DNA of 33,812 nt. It comes from Paenibacillus polymyxa. GTDB lineage: Bacteria > Bacillota > Bacilli > Paenibacillales > Paenibacillaceae. A model generated the notes under the pieces. It ran no database searches. It was not told the origin of the DNA and was given only the letters and a program-made list of their open reading frames with translations. The translations under genes were made by a program, and so were the position numbers. Below, one piece after another: positions 9,118-16,970 of the stretch. The DNA lies in the NCBI RefSeq assembly GCF_018614975.1, contig NZ_JAGGNR010000035.1, positions 1-33,812 on the forward strand. The letters run 5' to 3'. The stretch's first letter is position 1, and the number at the start of each line of letters is the position of its first letter.

Positions 9118-9333
9118 TTACTCTGCAGCAACTTCGAATGTGCCTTCTCCGTCCACTTCAACGATATCCCCAGGGTATAATTTACGTCCCCGTCGTTCCT
9201 CAGGCTCTTTATTCACACGTACAAGTCCCTCCTGAAGCAAAGCTTTGGCCATCCCACCGGTTGGGATGCAATCAGCCAGTTTCAAAAATTGATCAAGCTT
9301 AATATATTCCGTACGAATCGTAACTTGGTTCAC
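9118..9333 (-). CDS. yaaA: S4-domain RNA-binding protein YaaA
   Basis: A 71-residue protein consisting almost entirely of one S4 RNA-binding domain (IKLDQFLKLADCIPTGGMAK, then the RVNKEPE turn). It corresponds to B. subtilis YaaA (also called RlbA), linked to 50S ribosome assembly. The start is GTG at 9333 with AAAGGA 8 bases upstream. It lies 16 bases after dnaN and 57 bases before recF, so probably in one transcript with them. Confidence 0.92.
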   Translation of the reverse strand: MNQVTIRTEYIKLDQFLKLADCIPTGGMAKALLQEGLVRVNKEPEERRGRKLYPGDIVEVDGEGTFEVAAE

Positions 9334-9349
9334 TGTGATCTTCCTTTCG

Positions 9350-10492
9350 TTAGTTGGTCGTCCGATATGGCAATATCACGTAAAGGCTGTGACTGTCATC
9401 CAGCGGTTTCAAGATAATTGGACTCATGACTCCTGTAAAAGCGATCATCAGCTGCTCACTTTCAACCACTTTCAGCACATCCAGCATGTATTTGGAGTTG
9501 AACGAGATTTTTAACGGATCTCCTGTAAACTCGGCAGGTTCGATTTCTTCTCTTACTTTACCTAGCTCGGAAGAGCTTGAGGAAATTTCGACTGATCCCG
9601 AATCCATGGTTTGCATACGCACAATGTTTGTTTTTTCTTCACGCGACAGCAAATAAGCCCGATCGATGGATTCACTTAATTTTTTTGTATCTAAAACAAG
9701 TTCTGTTTTGTATGACGTTGGAATAATTCTAGAAGTATCCGGATAGGTTCCGTCCAGAATACGGGAGTAGAACAATACACGGTCGATTTTGAACAGGACC
9801 TGGTTATCTGCAACAACGATATCCACAAGGGTATTTTGATCCGGAACAATTTTGCTGAGCTCGTTCAGCGTTTTACCGGAAATGACCACGTTGTTAAAGC
9901 GGATACCTTCTGCATTATCCAGCATTGCTGATCGAGTAGCAAGACGGTGACGGTCTGTTGCCACAAATTTCAATTCGTTGTCACCTAAGCTCCAAAGTAC
10001 ACCTGTAAGGATTGGAGTTGTCTCATGTGTGGAAATGGAGAAGACGGTTTGTTTGATCATATTTTTCAGTAAATCTCCCGGAATGGAGACCGTTTGGTTT
10101 TCTTCGATGCTTGGCAGTACCGGGAATTCTTCCGGATCAAGACCTACCAGTTGAATCTCGGTAGCACCTGCGGAGATAAAGGTGTTGAAGTTCTCTTTGA
10201 CTTCCATGTGCACTTCCTGTGATGGGAGCTTCTTGATGATCTCCACGAAAAACTTGGCTGGCAAAACTACACTGCCGGGTTGATCTACCTGAACTACGCT
10301 TTTATCTCCATCTTCAAGCGGGATGAAGGATTGAATGGATATATCGGTGTCACTTGCTGTCAACGTTACACCTTGATGATTCACATCGAATTTGATACCG
10401 CTCAGAATCGGAATCGTTGTACGGCTGGAGATCGCTTTGGATACTTGCTGTATGGAATCGTTTAAGTAGTTTTTCATTATGCTGATTTTCAT
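9350..10492 (-). CDS. dnaN: DNA polymerase III beta sliding clamp
   Basis: The sliding clamp tethers DNA polymerase III to DNA; two copies form a ring. The protein has 380 residues (B. subtilis 378) with three clamp folds. Recognisable stretches include SSRTTIPILSGI near the N-terminus, GLDPEEFPVLP, TATDRHRLATRSA in the middle, and a LPYRTTN end matching the family's PMR/PVR-type terminus that contributes to the client-binding pocket. The ATG at 10492 has AGGAG 7 bases upstream. It follows dnaA across a 220-base spacer that contains the probable origin unwinding site. Confidence 0.98.
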   Translation of the reverse strand: MKISIMKNYLNDSIQQVSKAISSRTTIPILSGIKFDVNHQGVTLTASDTDISIQSFIPLEDGDKSVVQVDQPGSVVLPAKFFVEIIKKLPSQEVHMEVKENFNTFISAGATEIQLVGLDPEEFPVLPSIEENQTVSIPGDLLKNMIKQTVFSISTHETTPILTGVLWSLGDNELKFVATDRHRLATRSAMLDNAEGIRFNNVVISGKTLNELSKIVPDQNTLVDIVVADNQVLFKIDRVLFYSRILDGTYPDTSRIIPTSYKTELVLDTKKLSESIDRAYLLSREEKTNIVRMQTMDSGSVEISSSSSELGKVREEIEPAEFTGDPLKISFNSKYMLDVLKVVESEQLMIAFTGVMSPIILKPLDDSHSLYVILPYRTTN

Positions 10493-10605
10493 GGTTTCAC
10501 TCCTAGCTGTTTTTTTGGGTGTTGGGGTGTTAAAAGGGGTTTTTCAAAGGCCGAAGGCTAAGCTCCGAAATGGCTATTTTGGAGATGATATCTTTAAGAT
10601 CTTTT

Positions 10606-10644
10606 TAGTAATAATAGTAATAGGGGCACTGAATATGTGGATAA
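10606..10644. other. oriC: oriC unwinding element: DnaA-trio plus DnaA box
   Basis: Six contiguous trinucleotides of the TAG/TAA type run from 10606 to 10623 (TAG TAA TAA TAG TAA TAG), followed by GGGG (10623-10626) and a perfect DnaA box TGTGGATAA at 10636-10644. This matches the basal unwinding system described for B. subtilis, in which DnaA loaded on boxes extends onto 3'-GAT-5' repeats to open the duplex. The order box, GC-rich step, trio and the trio strand both agree with that model. AT-rich DNA (10581-10610) lies on the far side. The rest of the dnaA-dnaN spacer (10493-10580) shows nothing I can name. Confidence 0.8.
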
Positions 10645-10645
10645 G

Positions 10646-10706
10646 TGGGTATAAACCCATACACCCAAGCCTATCCACATGTGTATACGTTGTGCATAGG
10701 CTTGGG
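10646..10706. repeat. Tandem hairpins with DnaA-box-like stems downstream of dnaA
   Basis: A small hairpin, TGGGT (10646-10650) with ACCCA (10655-10659), sits next to a large inverted repeat with 16-base arms at 10664-10679 and 10691-10706 (one mismatch, 11-base spacer). The left arm contains CTATCCACA, one mismatch from a DnaA box; the right arm contains TGTGCATAG, two mismatches. The repeat begins 7 bases after the dnaA stop codon. It has no T-run on either side, so it is not a standard terminator. It could slow or end dnaA transcription or form a cruciform or DnaA-bound structure next to the unwinding element. Confidence 0.65.
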
Positions 10707-10712
10707 ACTTGT

Positions 10713-12059
10713 TCAGGTTGGATTCTTAATTTTTTCGGTTAAGTTGTTGATAACTTTATAGAGATCCTGATCGTTTTTAATCGCTTGGGAGATTTTTTCG
10801 TGAGCATGTATGACAGTGGTGTGATCTCGTCCTCCGAATGCTTCCCCAATTTTGGGCAGAGAAAAGTCTGTCAGTTCACGAGAGAGATACATGGCAATCT
10901 GTCTTGGGAAAGCAACTGCCTTGGTCCGTTTCCGTGCTTTGAAATCTTCAAGCTTAAGGCTATAATACTCGCCGACCTTTTGTTGGATGTCATGAATAGT
11001 GATCATTTTGGGACGACTGGAAGGAATAATATCCTTCAGTGCTTCAGCTGCCAGATGAGTGGTTACATCTTGATTAGTCAGTGAAGAATAAGCAACGACC
11101 CGAATCAGAGCACCTTCCAATTCACGGATGTTGGTGTCAATCTGGTTGGCAATATACATCATCGCTTCATTTGGAATATCCAAGTTTTCCGCACGTGCCT
11201 TTTTACGCAAAATTGCAATCCGTGTCTCCAAATCTGGAGGCTGGATATCCGTAATTAACCCCCATTCAAAGCGAGAACGAAGCCGTTCTTCCAGTGTCGG
11301 AATTTCCTTCGGTGGTCTGTCGCTGGAGATGATAATCTGCTTCCGTTCCTCATGCAGCGCATTAAACGTATGGAAAAATTCCTCTTGTGTTGATTCTTTT
11401 CCCGCCAAAAACTGAATATCATCAATGAGCAGAATGTCGACGCTCCGGTATTTGTTACGGAAGCTCTCCCCGCGGTTGTCACGGATCGAGTTAATGAATT
11501 CGTTCGTGAATTTCTCAGACGACAAATAAACGACTTTGCTGCCCGGATCATGCTCCAGAACATAATGTCCGATCGCATGCATCAAGTGAGTTTTACCGAG
11601 ACCTACTCCTCCATACAGAAAGAGAGGATTGTAAGCTTTGGCGGGCGCTTCAGCGACCGCCAGCGATGCGGCATGGGCAAAACGGTTGCCCGGTCCGATG
11701 ACAAATGTATCGAACGTATATTTCGGATTCAGCATGCTGAGTACGGCTTCTTCCTGTACAACTGTAGGCGTTGGTGCCGGCAGTTGCGGGTCCGGTTCAG
11801 CAGGCTTGTTCTCTTCGATGACAAATTTCACATCGACTTGCTTGCCAAGCAGCTCGTATACCGTCGAGCCAACCAATTTGGTGTAACGGCTCTCCAGCCA
11901 TTCGACGGCAAACGTGGTTGGTGCGGAAATGACGATTGAACGGTCATTTAGCTTGGTGGCTTTGGTGGCTTTGAACCAGGTGTCAAAGCTGGGTTTGCTG
12001 AGTTTGTTTTGTATGATTGATAAAATTTGCTGCCATAAATCAGAAGTATGGCTGTCCAC
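10713..12059 (-). CDS. dnaA: Chromosomal replication initiator DnaA
   Basis: DnaA is the AAA+ initiator that binds DnaA boxes at oriC, melts the origin and loads the helicase. The protein has 448 residues. Domain I (about 1-80) contains LSKPSFDTWFK; domain II is a short Pro/Glu linker (about 82-108). Domain III has Walker A (GGVGLGKTHL, about 150-159), Walker B (DILLIDDIQFL) and the arginine-finger region. Domain IV ends with the DNA-binding signature GGRDHTTVIHAHEKI. The start is GTG at 12059 with AAAGGAG 9 bases upstream; no ATG alternative matches the family N-terminus. DnaA boxes upstream of the gene suggest autoregulation as in B. subtilis. Confidence 0.98.
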   Translation of the reverse strand: MDSHTSDLWQQILSIIQNKLSKPSFDTWFKATKATKLNDRSIVISAPTTFAVEWLESRYTKLVGSTVYELLGKQVDVKFVIEENKPAEPDPQLPAPTPTVVQEEAVLSMLNPKYTFDTFVIGPGNRFAHAASLAVAEAPAKAYNPLFLYGGVGLGKTHLMHAIGHYVLEHDPGSKVVYLSSEKFTNEFINSIRDNRGESFRNKYRSVDILLIDDIQFLAGKESTQEEFFHTFNALHEERKQIIISSDRPPKEIPTLEERLRSRFEWGLITDIQPPDLETRIAILRKKARAENLDIPNEAMMYIANQIDTNIRELEGALIRVVAYSSLTNQDVTTHLAAEALKDIIPSSRPKMITIHDIQQKVGEYYSLKLEDFKARKRTKAVAFPRQIAMYLSRELTDFSLPKIGEAFGGRDHTTVIHAHEKISQAIKNDQDLYKVINNLTEKIKNPT

Positions 12060-12138
12060 AGACTGTCACTCCTTTTACATGTTCCAAGTGTGGCTTAAGC
12101 CATGATGCAGTGTCGAAATACGAGATATATTGTTGAAT

Positions 12139-12495
12139 TTATCCCCAAACCCCCGCAGGTCGAAAACAAAAAAAGTATGAACAACGGAAAATTGTTCACA
12201 ACTTTATCCACAGGCTGTTGATAATATTATGAGTCAGATCACATATTCACATCCAAAAGTAATACAATCATAGCAAAAGAAACCCCGCATTTCAACGTAT
12301 CGCGTGATTTTATCCACAAATTCAATAACTTGTGTATAATTTTTAGTCACAACACAATATATTGTTTATAAACTGTTTAATTTTCGACAGAATGACCCAA
12401 AAACCAAAAATGTTTTATACACAGGTTATCCGTCAAATGATGCCAAATTGTGTGTAAAAGTATTCTTCGTTTGTGAATAACCTGTCTGTGGATAA
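12139..12495. other. oriC: oriC DnaA-box cluster upstream of dnaA
   Basis: Three perfect DnaA boxes are visible: TTATCCACA at 12204-12212 and 12310-12318, and TGTGGATAA at 12487-12495. One-mismatch boxes lie at 12139-12147, 12216-12224, 12331-12339, 12415-12423 and 12472-12480. Spacing is irregular and both orientations occur. The region is AT-rich with no plausible coding. It corresponds to the upstream part of the bipartite Bacillus origin and overlaps the dnaA promoter region. Confidence 0.85.
12174..12201 (-). promoter_or_regulatory. Candidate dnaA promoter
   Basis: On the minus strand TTGTGA (complement of 12196-12201) and CATACT (complement of 12174-12179) are 16 bases apart, about 115 bases before the dnaA start. 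An inverted repeat, GAACAA (12179-12184) and TTGTTC (12192-12197), occupies the spacer, and a perfect DnaA box begins 3 bases from the -35. DnaA autorepression is therefore plausible. The -10 match is only 4 of 6. Confidence 0.35.
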
Positions 12496-12631
12496 CCGTA
12501 AAGTGAAAATGAAGCATGATCAGGAGCGGAAAAAGAGTGACCTTAGACTCTCGTGTTATTCTTGCCAAGGGGGCGATGATGAAAGCGACGAATTCAGTGT
12601 CAGGATGGGAGACGGAGAGGGGAGTAAACTC

Positions 12632-12676
12632 ATGCCTTTAATTGAACAAGAGGACTTCATTTTAAGACATGTGTAA
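12632..12676 (+). pseudogene. 14-codon ORF, possible gene remnant
   Basis: ATG at 12632 follows AGAGGGGAG with a 7-base spacing, a normal ribosome binding site, but reads only 14 residues (MPLIEQEDFILRHV) before TAA. From memory this resembles the first residues of small Paenibacillus proteins of the DUF6483 type (a QEDYxxR-like opening); I hold that weakly. A strong plus-facing terminator lies 100 bases downstream. The simplest reading is the remains of a plus-strand gene that lost its body; chance is also possible. Confidence 0.2.
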
Positions 12677-12778
12677 TGAGAATTATCAGGGTCAAGAGCT
12701 AAGCTGATGCTCAAATATGGAGGTTGAAGTATATGATTGTATACTATGCATTCAAAGGATAGATTATGCGTGTATAGC

Positions 12779-12834
12779 AAAGAGGTTGTCGCCCAAAACC
12801 GATTTTTGGTTTTGGGCGACAACCTCTTTTTTTT
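12779..12834 (+). terminator. Long perfect hairpin with T-run, plus-facing
   Basis: Two 22-base arms (12779-12800 and 12808-12829) are perfectly complementary around a 7-base loop (GATTTTT), with the T-run reaching 12834 on the plus strand. The minus side continues with only TTTGC, so its best orientation is plus. It lies 29 bases after the minus-strand gntK stop and may also end gntK transcription. No intact plus-strand gene precedes it, only the 14-codon ORF at 12632. The stem is longer than any other terminator in this window. Confidence 0.75.
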
Positions 12835-12863
12835 GGTGCAGAGACGAAGTATGGATTGATGAT

Positions 12864-14411
12864 TTAGAGACGGGGAAGGGACATCTTACGCTGGAATTCA
12901 GCGATATCTGCGTATTCCTCTTCCAGTTTGCGAGAGATCCGAATAAAGATGAGCAGCAGCTCCTGATAGAGGACAGCATTCTCTTTGACAGGGGTATGTC
13001 GATGCGTTGTACCCACCATGGATGATACGGCATGAAGCGATTCTATTCGCCCTGTAGCGTACAAACCAAGTACAACGGCACCCAGACAGGAACTTTCAAA
13101 GCTCTCGGGTACAACCACTTCCTGATTGAAGATATCGGACATCATCTGGCGCCAGAGAGGGGAACGAGCGAACCCACCTGTGGCTTGAATGGAGGTAGGT
13201 TGCCCAATCTGTTCTTCCATGGCGAGCAGTACCGTGTACAGGTTGAAAATAACCCCTTCCAGGACAGCACGGATCATATGCTCTTTCTGATGATGGAGTG
13301 TTAAGCCAAAAAAGGAGCCACGGGCATCCGGATTCCACAATGGGGCACGTTCGCCCGATAGGTACGGATGGAACAGAAGTCCTTCCGATCCTGGCCGGAC
13401 ACGTTCGGCAATTTTGGTCAGCACATCATAGGAATTGATGCCAAGTCGCTTCGCTGTCTCCACTTCAGACGCGGCGAATTCATCCCGCACCCAACGAAAC
13501 AGCATGCCACCGTTATTCACAGGCCCGCCAATAACCCAAAGATTCTCTGTGAGAGCGTAACAGAACGTTCGACCTTTGGGGTCGGTAACCGGACGGTCAA
13601 CGACAGTACGAATGGCACCGCTGGTTCCGATGGTTGCTGCAACAACACCTGGTTCAATGGCGTTCACGCCGAGATTGGATAGAACCCCGTCACTTGCGCC
13701 AATAACAAAGGGCGTGGAGGGGGAGAGAGCCATTTTTTCAGCCGATTCGTGATTCATTCCTTCTAATATATGTGTTGTAGGTACAAGCTTCGAGAGATGG
13801 TCGGGTGTAATGCCTGCAATCTCTAGGGCCTCTGCATCCCAGTCCAGTTGTTCCAGATTGAGCAAACCTGTGGAGGAAGCGATGGAATGGTCGACGACAT
13901 ATTGTCCGAATAGACGGAAGAACAGATATTCTTTAATCGAAATAAATTTGGCGGTGCGCTCAAAAAGTTCAGGTTCATCGTGGCGCAGCCACATTAATTT
14001 GGTCAGCGGTGACATGGGATGGATCGGTGTACCTGTGCGCAGGTAGATGCGATGGCCCAATCCATTCTCTTGCAGCTTGGCAGACCAAGCTGCACTTCGA
14101 TTATCTGCCCAGGTGATGCAACGGGTTAAGGGTTTGTTATCCTGTCCCATGGCAATGACACTATGCATAGCCGAGCTACAGGATACAAACAGGATCTGCT
14201 CGTCAGCAACACCACTCTGATCCATAACCCCTCGCACAGAGCGGAGGGCCGCTTGCACAATCTCTTCAGGGTCCTGTTCCGCAACATCGGGTGCAGGGGT
14301 GTACAAAGGGTATTCCTGTGTTGAGGTACTGACGACGGAGCCCTGCTCGGTAAATAACACGGATTTGGTACTGGTGGTACCAATATCGATCCCAATCATG
14401 TAGTTGTTCAT
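12864..14411 (-). CDS. gntK: Gluconokinase (FGGY family)
   Basis: Gluconokinase phosphorylates D-gluconate to 6-phosphogluconate, which enters the pentose phosphate pathway. The protein has 515 residues, the FGGY carbohydrate-kinase size (B. subtilis GntK 513). The N-terminal ATPase motif is GIDIGTTSTKSVLF; GASDGVLSNLG and the later TGGFARSPLWRQM segment mark the second actin-like lobe. The frame stays open 47 codons upstream, but I chose the ATG at 14411 because AGAAGGA precedes it by 8 bases and the kinase fold starts immediately. FGGY kinases share motifs across sugars; gluconate is assigned from the adjacent GntP permease and GntR regulator. It is the last gene of gntR-gntP-gntK; no gntZ is present. 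Transcription is head-on to replication. Confidence 0.9.
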   Translation of the reverse strand: MNNYMIGIDIGTTSTKSVLFTEQGSVVSTSTQEYPLYTPAPDVAEQDPEEIVQAALRSVRGVMDQSGVADEQILFVSCSSAMHSVIAMGQDNKPLTRCITWADNRSAAWSAKLQENGLGHRIYLRTGTPIHPMSPLTKLMWLRHDEPELFERTAKFISIKEYLFFRLFGQYVVDHSIASSTGLLNLEQLDWDAEALEIAGITPDHLSKLVPTTHILEGMNHESAEKMALSPSTPFVIGASDGVLSNLGVNAIEPGVVAATIGTSGAIRTVVDRPVTDPKGRTFCYALTENLWVIGGPVNNGGMLFRWVRDEFAASEVETAKRLGINSYDVLTKIAERVRPGSEGLLFHPYLSGERAPLWNPDARGSFFGLTLHHQKEHMIRAVLEGVIFNLYTVLLAMEEQIGQPTSIQATGGFARSPLWRQMMSDIFNQEVVVPESFESSCLGAVVLGLYATGRIESLHAVSSMVGTTHRHTPVKENAVLYQELLLIFIRISRKLEEEYADIAEFQRKMSLPRL

Positions 14412-14479
14412 ATATTTAATCCTTCTTTCTCCAGAAAAGCGATGAGATTTTAATTTCTTTCTACATATAGCGAGTCCAT

Positions 14480-15841
14480 TTATACCACTGTACTCAGGAG
14501 CAAAATAAAGATCAGTCCGACCACGGATAATAGTGTTTCCATAACGGTCCACGTTTTCAATGTCTGGGAAACGCTCATATTAAAGAATTCTTTGATCATC
14601 CAGAATCCTGCATCGTTCACATGGGACAAGATGAGTGACCCTGCACCTGTGGCGAGTACAACCAGCTCAATATTGGCACCTGGTGTGAGTGCAAGCACTG
14701 GAGCGACAATACCGGCGGCTGTTGTCATGGCTACGGTTGCTGAACCGGTAGCTACACGAATAAGCGCAGCGACAAGCCAGGCAAACAGGATCACGTTGAT
14801 GTTGGCATGGGTAGCGACTTCAGCAATGGCGTTACCTACACCACTATTGATCAATACCTGTTTGAAGGCACCGCCTCCGCCAATAATGAGAATGATGGTC
14901 GCCGTAGGCGCCAGACATTCACTGGTGAAGCGAGAAATATCGTGCTTGGTGAATCCACGTGCAAAGCCGAGTGAAAAGAGGGCAAATACAACTGAAATGA
15001 GCAGAGCAATGATCTCATGACCGATAAATTCACTGAAAACGGTAAATCCGCTCGTGGCATTTGGGTCAATGATGCTTGCTATGGAACCAATCAGCATCAA
15101 AATAACCGGCAGCAATATGGTAAACAGGGTAATACCAAACCCAGGCATGTTGCTGTTTGTTTTTGTTGCGAATTGTTCAGCCAGTTCAGCTGGGGGTTCG
15201 GTGTGTATTCTTTTGCCAATAAATTTACCAAACAAAGGACCTGCAATAATCGCTGTAGGAATACCAACAATAAGGGAGTACAAAATGGTCTTACCCAGAT
15301 CGGCGCTGAAGGCTTCAATCGCTATCATTGGCGCTGGATGGGGTGGAACCAAACCGTGTACAGTCGACAGACCCGCCAAAATGGGAATACCAATCTGCAG
15401 CAAAGACATGTTGGTTTTACGTGCAACGGTGAAAATGATGGGGATCATCAAAATAACCCCGACTTCGAAGAAAACAGGAATACCAACGATAAATCCAACA
15501 ATCATCATGGCCCAGTGCACACGTTTCACACCGAACCGATCAACCAATGTAGTTGCAATGCGCTCGGCACCGCCAGATTCGGCCATCATCTTACCAAGCA
15601 TCGTACCGAGAGCAATAACAATTGCGATGGTTCCAAGTGTGCCGCCAAGTCCCCCGGTAATGGAAGAGATCACATCGGCAGGTTTCATGCCTGTAAGCAA
15701 ACCGAGCATTAATGCGGACAACAGCAGGGTGATAAAGGGATTCCATTTATATTTGGAAATCAAAACGATCAGAAAAACGATCGCAATTAACGTCCAAACC
15801 AATAATGTTGCGTTGTGGGATAGTCCAAAAAGAGTGCTCAT
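14480..15841 (-). CDS. gntP: Gluconate permease GntP
   Basis: A 453-residue integral membrane transporter of the GntP family, which imports gluconate with protons. Hydrophobic segments span almost the whole chain. Typical family stretches include FLIVLISKYKWNPF near the N-terminus, GLVPPHPAPMIAIEAF, and a C-terminal half with TGSATVAMTTAAGIVAP and LATGAGSLILSHVNDAGFW. The ATG at 15841 has AGGAG 11 bases upstream, slightly distant but the only reasonable start. It precedes gntK by 68 bases and follows gntR across a 211-base spacer with a GntR operator and a candidate promoter, so gntP-gntK can be transcribed separately from gntR. Confidence 0.93.
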   Translation of the reverse strand: MSTLFGLSHNATLLVWTLIAIVFLIVLISKYKWNPFITLLLSALMLGLLTGMKPADVISSITGGLGGTLGTIAIVIALGTMLGKMMAESGGAERIATTLVDRFGVKRVHWAMMIVGFIVGIPVFFEVGVILMIPIIFTVARKTNMSLLQIGIPILAGLSTVHGLVPPHPAPMIAIEAFSADLGKTILYSLIVGIPTAIIAGPLFGKFIGKRIHTEPPAELAEQFATKTNSNMPGFGITLFTILLPVILMLIGSIASIIDPNATSGFTVFSEFIGHEIIALLISVVFALFSLGFARGFTKHDISRFTSECLAPTATIILIIGGGGAFKQVLINSGVGNAIAEVATHANINVILFAWLVAALIRVATGSATVAMTTAAGIVAPVLALTPGANIELVVLATGAGSLILSHVNDAGFWMIKEFFNMSVSQTLKTWTVMETLLSVVGLIFILLLSTVV

Positions 15842-15868
15842 GATGTTGTGTGCTCCTTTATTTGTGAT

Positions 15869-15882
15869 ATAGAACGCTTACA
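15869..15882 (-). promoter_or_regulatory. Weak candidate catabolite-responsive element
   Basis: On the minus strand TGTAAGCGTTCTAT lies about 30 bases before the gntP start and resembles the CcpA cre consensus with two mismatches in its 3' half. The gnt operon of B. subtilis is under CcpA control, which makes a cre plausible, but the match alone is not decisive. Confidence 0.25.
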
Positions 15883-15975
15883 AGTGAAATCATCGTCAAC
15901 CATTAAATTCGTGCAGGTAATACAGAAAGGGTAATGTTGAAATTGTTGCTTTATGATTACCGAATTTGAAACATA

Positions 15976-16006
15976 ATTGTATTCTGTATACTTGTCGACA
16001 AGTAAA
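15976..16006 (-). promoter_or_regulatory. Candidate gntPK promoter
   Basis: On the minus strand TTTACT (complement of 16001-16006) and TACAAT (complement of 15976-15981) are 19 bases apart. The GntR palindrome fills the space between them, so a bound repressor would block polymerase. The spacing is long, but the -10 matches 5 of 6. Confidence 0.45.
15989..16004. promoter_or_regulatory. GntR operator upstream of gntP
   Basis: TACTTGTCGACAAGTA is a perfect 16-base palindrome in the gntR-gntP spacer. It matches the B. subtilis gnt operator as I remember it (ATACTTGTATACAAGTAT) except for the two central bases and the outer edges. In B. subtilis GntR releases this operator when gluconate binds. 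Confidence 0.75.
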
Positions 16007-16052
16007 GCCGCAATCATTCACGACGGATATGATTGCAAACGCCCTGTACCAA

Positions 16053-16727
16053 TCAGGAATCAAAGCTTTCATGCAGGGTTTTGCCAGAATCTTGGAAATA
16101 CGTGCGGACTCCAGCCTGAATGAGCATTTTGTCACCGGATTCAAGTGCTTCAACGAGCAAACGGTGTTTCTCAATTACAGCGCTTACTTTCTGCTCGCCT
16201 TGAACAAATACTCTGCGCGTCGTGAGCAGCATAACGGTCATCACAACATATCGAATACTCTTCCATAGATGTGAAATACGGGAATGCTGAGCAGCTTCAA
16301 TAATCGTTTCATGAAAAACGAGATCCTGATAGGCGAATTCGACGGCGTCCTGATGCCGTCCAGCGAGGTGCATTTTGTCGATCACGTTACGCAACTGTGT
16401 GATTAACGACTCTGGAACATCACCTGCGATTCGCTGCTGCACAAAACTTTCAATCAGGAAACGGACATCATACAATTCTTCGACATCCTTGATTCGTAGT
16501 CCAATGACAACGACCCCCATACGTTCAAGTCGAATAAGTCCTTCATTGGACAAAGTTCTTAACGCTTCACGGACAGGTGAACGACTGCTGTCAAAATCAG
16601 CCGCAATTCGATTTTCCGACAAAATCTCTCCAGGACGAAGGGTACCACTGATGATCCGCAGCCTTAATTCGCAGGCAATGGCTTCACCACGGGAAGCTCC
16701 TTGAAGCCAGGAAGAAGGAAATAACAT
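16053..16727 (-). CDS. gntR: Gluconate operon repressor, GntR/FadR family
   Basis: A 224-residue regulator with an N-terminal winged helix (ELRLRIISGTLRPGEILSENRIAADFDSSRSPVREALRTLSNEGLI, about residues 20-65; quoted here only as the span of the GntR HTH) and a C-terminal all-helical FCD ligand domain. The family represses sugar-acid operons and is released by its ligand, here presumably gluconate. It is slightly shorter than B. subtilis GntR (243). The ATG at 16727 has AGGAG 10 bases upstream. Possible extended -10 (TGCTATGAT) on the minus strand is the complement of 16769-16777, without a good -35. Operator palindromes lie both upstream (16859-16873) and downstream (15989-16004) of the gene, suggesting autoregulation and control of gntPK. 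Confidence 0.9.
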   Translation of the reverse strand: MLFPSSWLQGASRGEAIACELRLRIISGTLRPGEILSENRIAADFDSSRSPVREALRTLSNEGLIRLERMGVVVIGLRIKDVEELYDVRFLIESFVQQRIAGDVPESLITQLRNVIDKMHLAGRHQDAVEFAYQDLVFHETIIEAAQHSRISHLWKSIRYVVMTVMLLTTRRVFVQGEQKVSAVIEKHRLLVEALESGDKMLIQAGVRTYFQDSGKTLHESFDS

Positions 16728-16858
16728 ATGGCTAACGCTCCTATTAATAAGTAATCAGTTCATTACTGATCATAGCATAACTATTTTGCGGACTGGACAT
16801 TCAGTTCAATCCATCGTCTGTAGTATGCATGATAACGGCTAATATTTTTTCAAAGGAC

Positions 16859-16874
16859 TACTTGTATACAAGAT
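16859..16874. promoter_or_regulatory. GntR operator upstream of gntR
   Basis: TACTTGTATACAAGAT contains the perfect 12-base palindrome CTTGTATACAAG (16861-16872), identical to the core of the B. subtilis gnt operator as recalled. It lies 134 bases before the gntR start. The distance suggests either a more distal gntR promoter or DNA looping with the site at 15989. Confidence 0.65.
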
Positions 16875-16970
16875 GTGATTTTTATCCTACACCTTTCTCA
16901 AAAGCTTGTAAACCTTATTGAAGCGGATACAACCTGTTTAGAATTCGACGATATTTATAGCCTACAATCA

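Noticed and set aside
12717..13025. 102-codon plus-strand frame through the long hairpin into gntK
   Set aside because: It crosses the terminator stem and is antisense to the gntK 3' end; there is no protein-like character.
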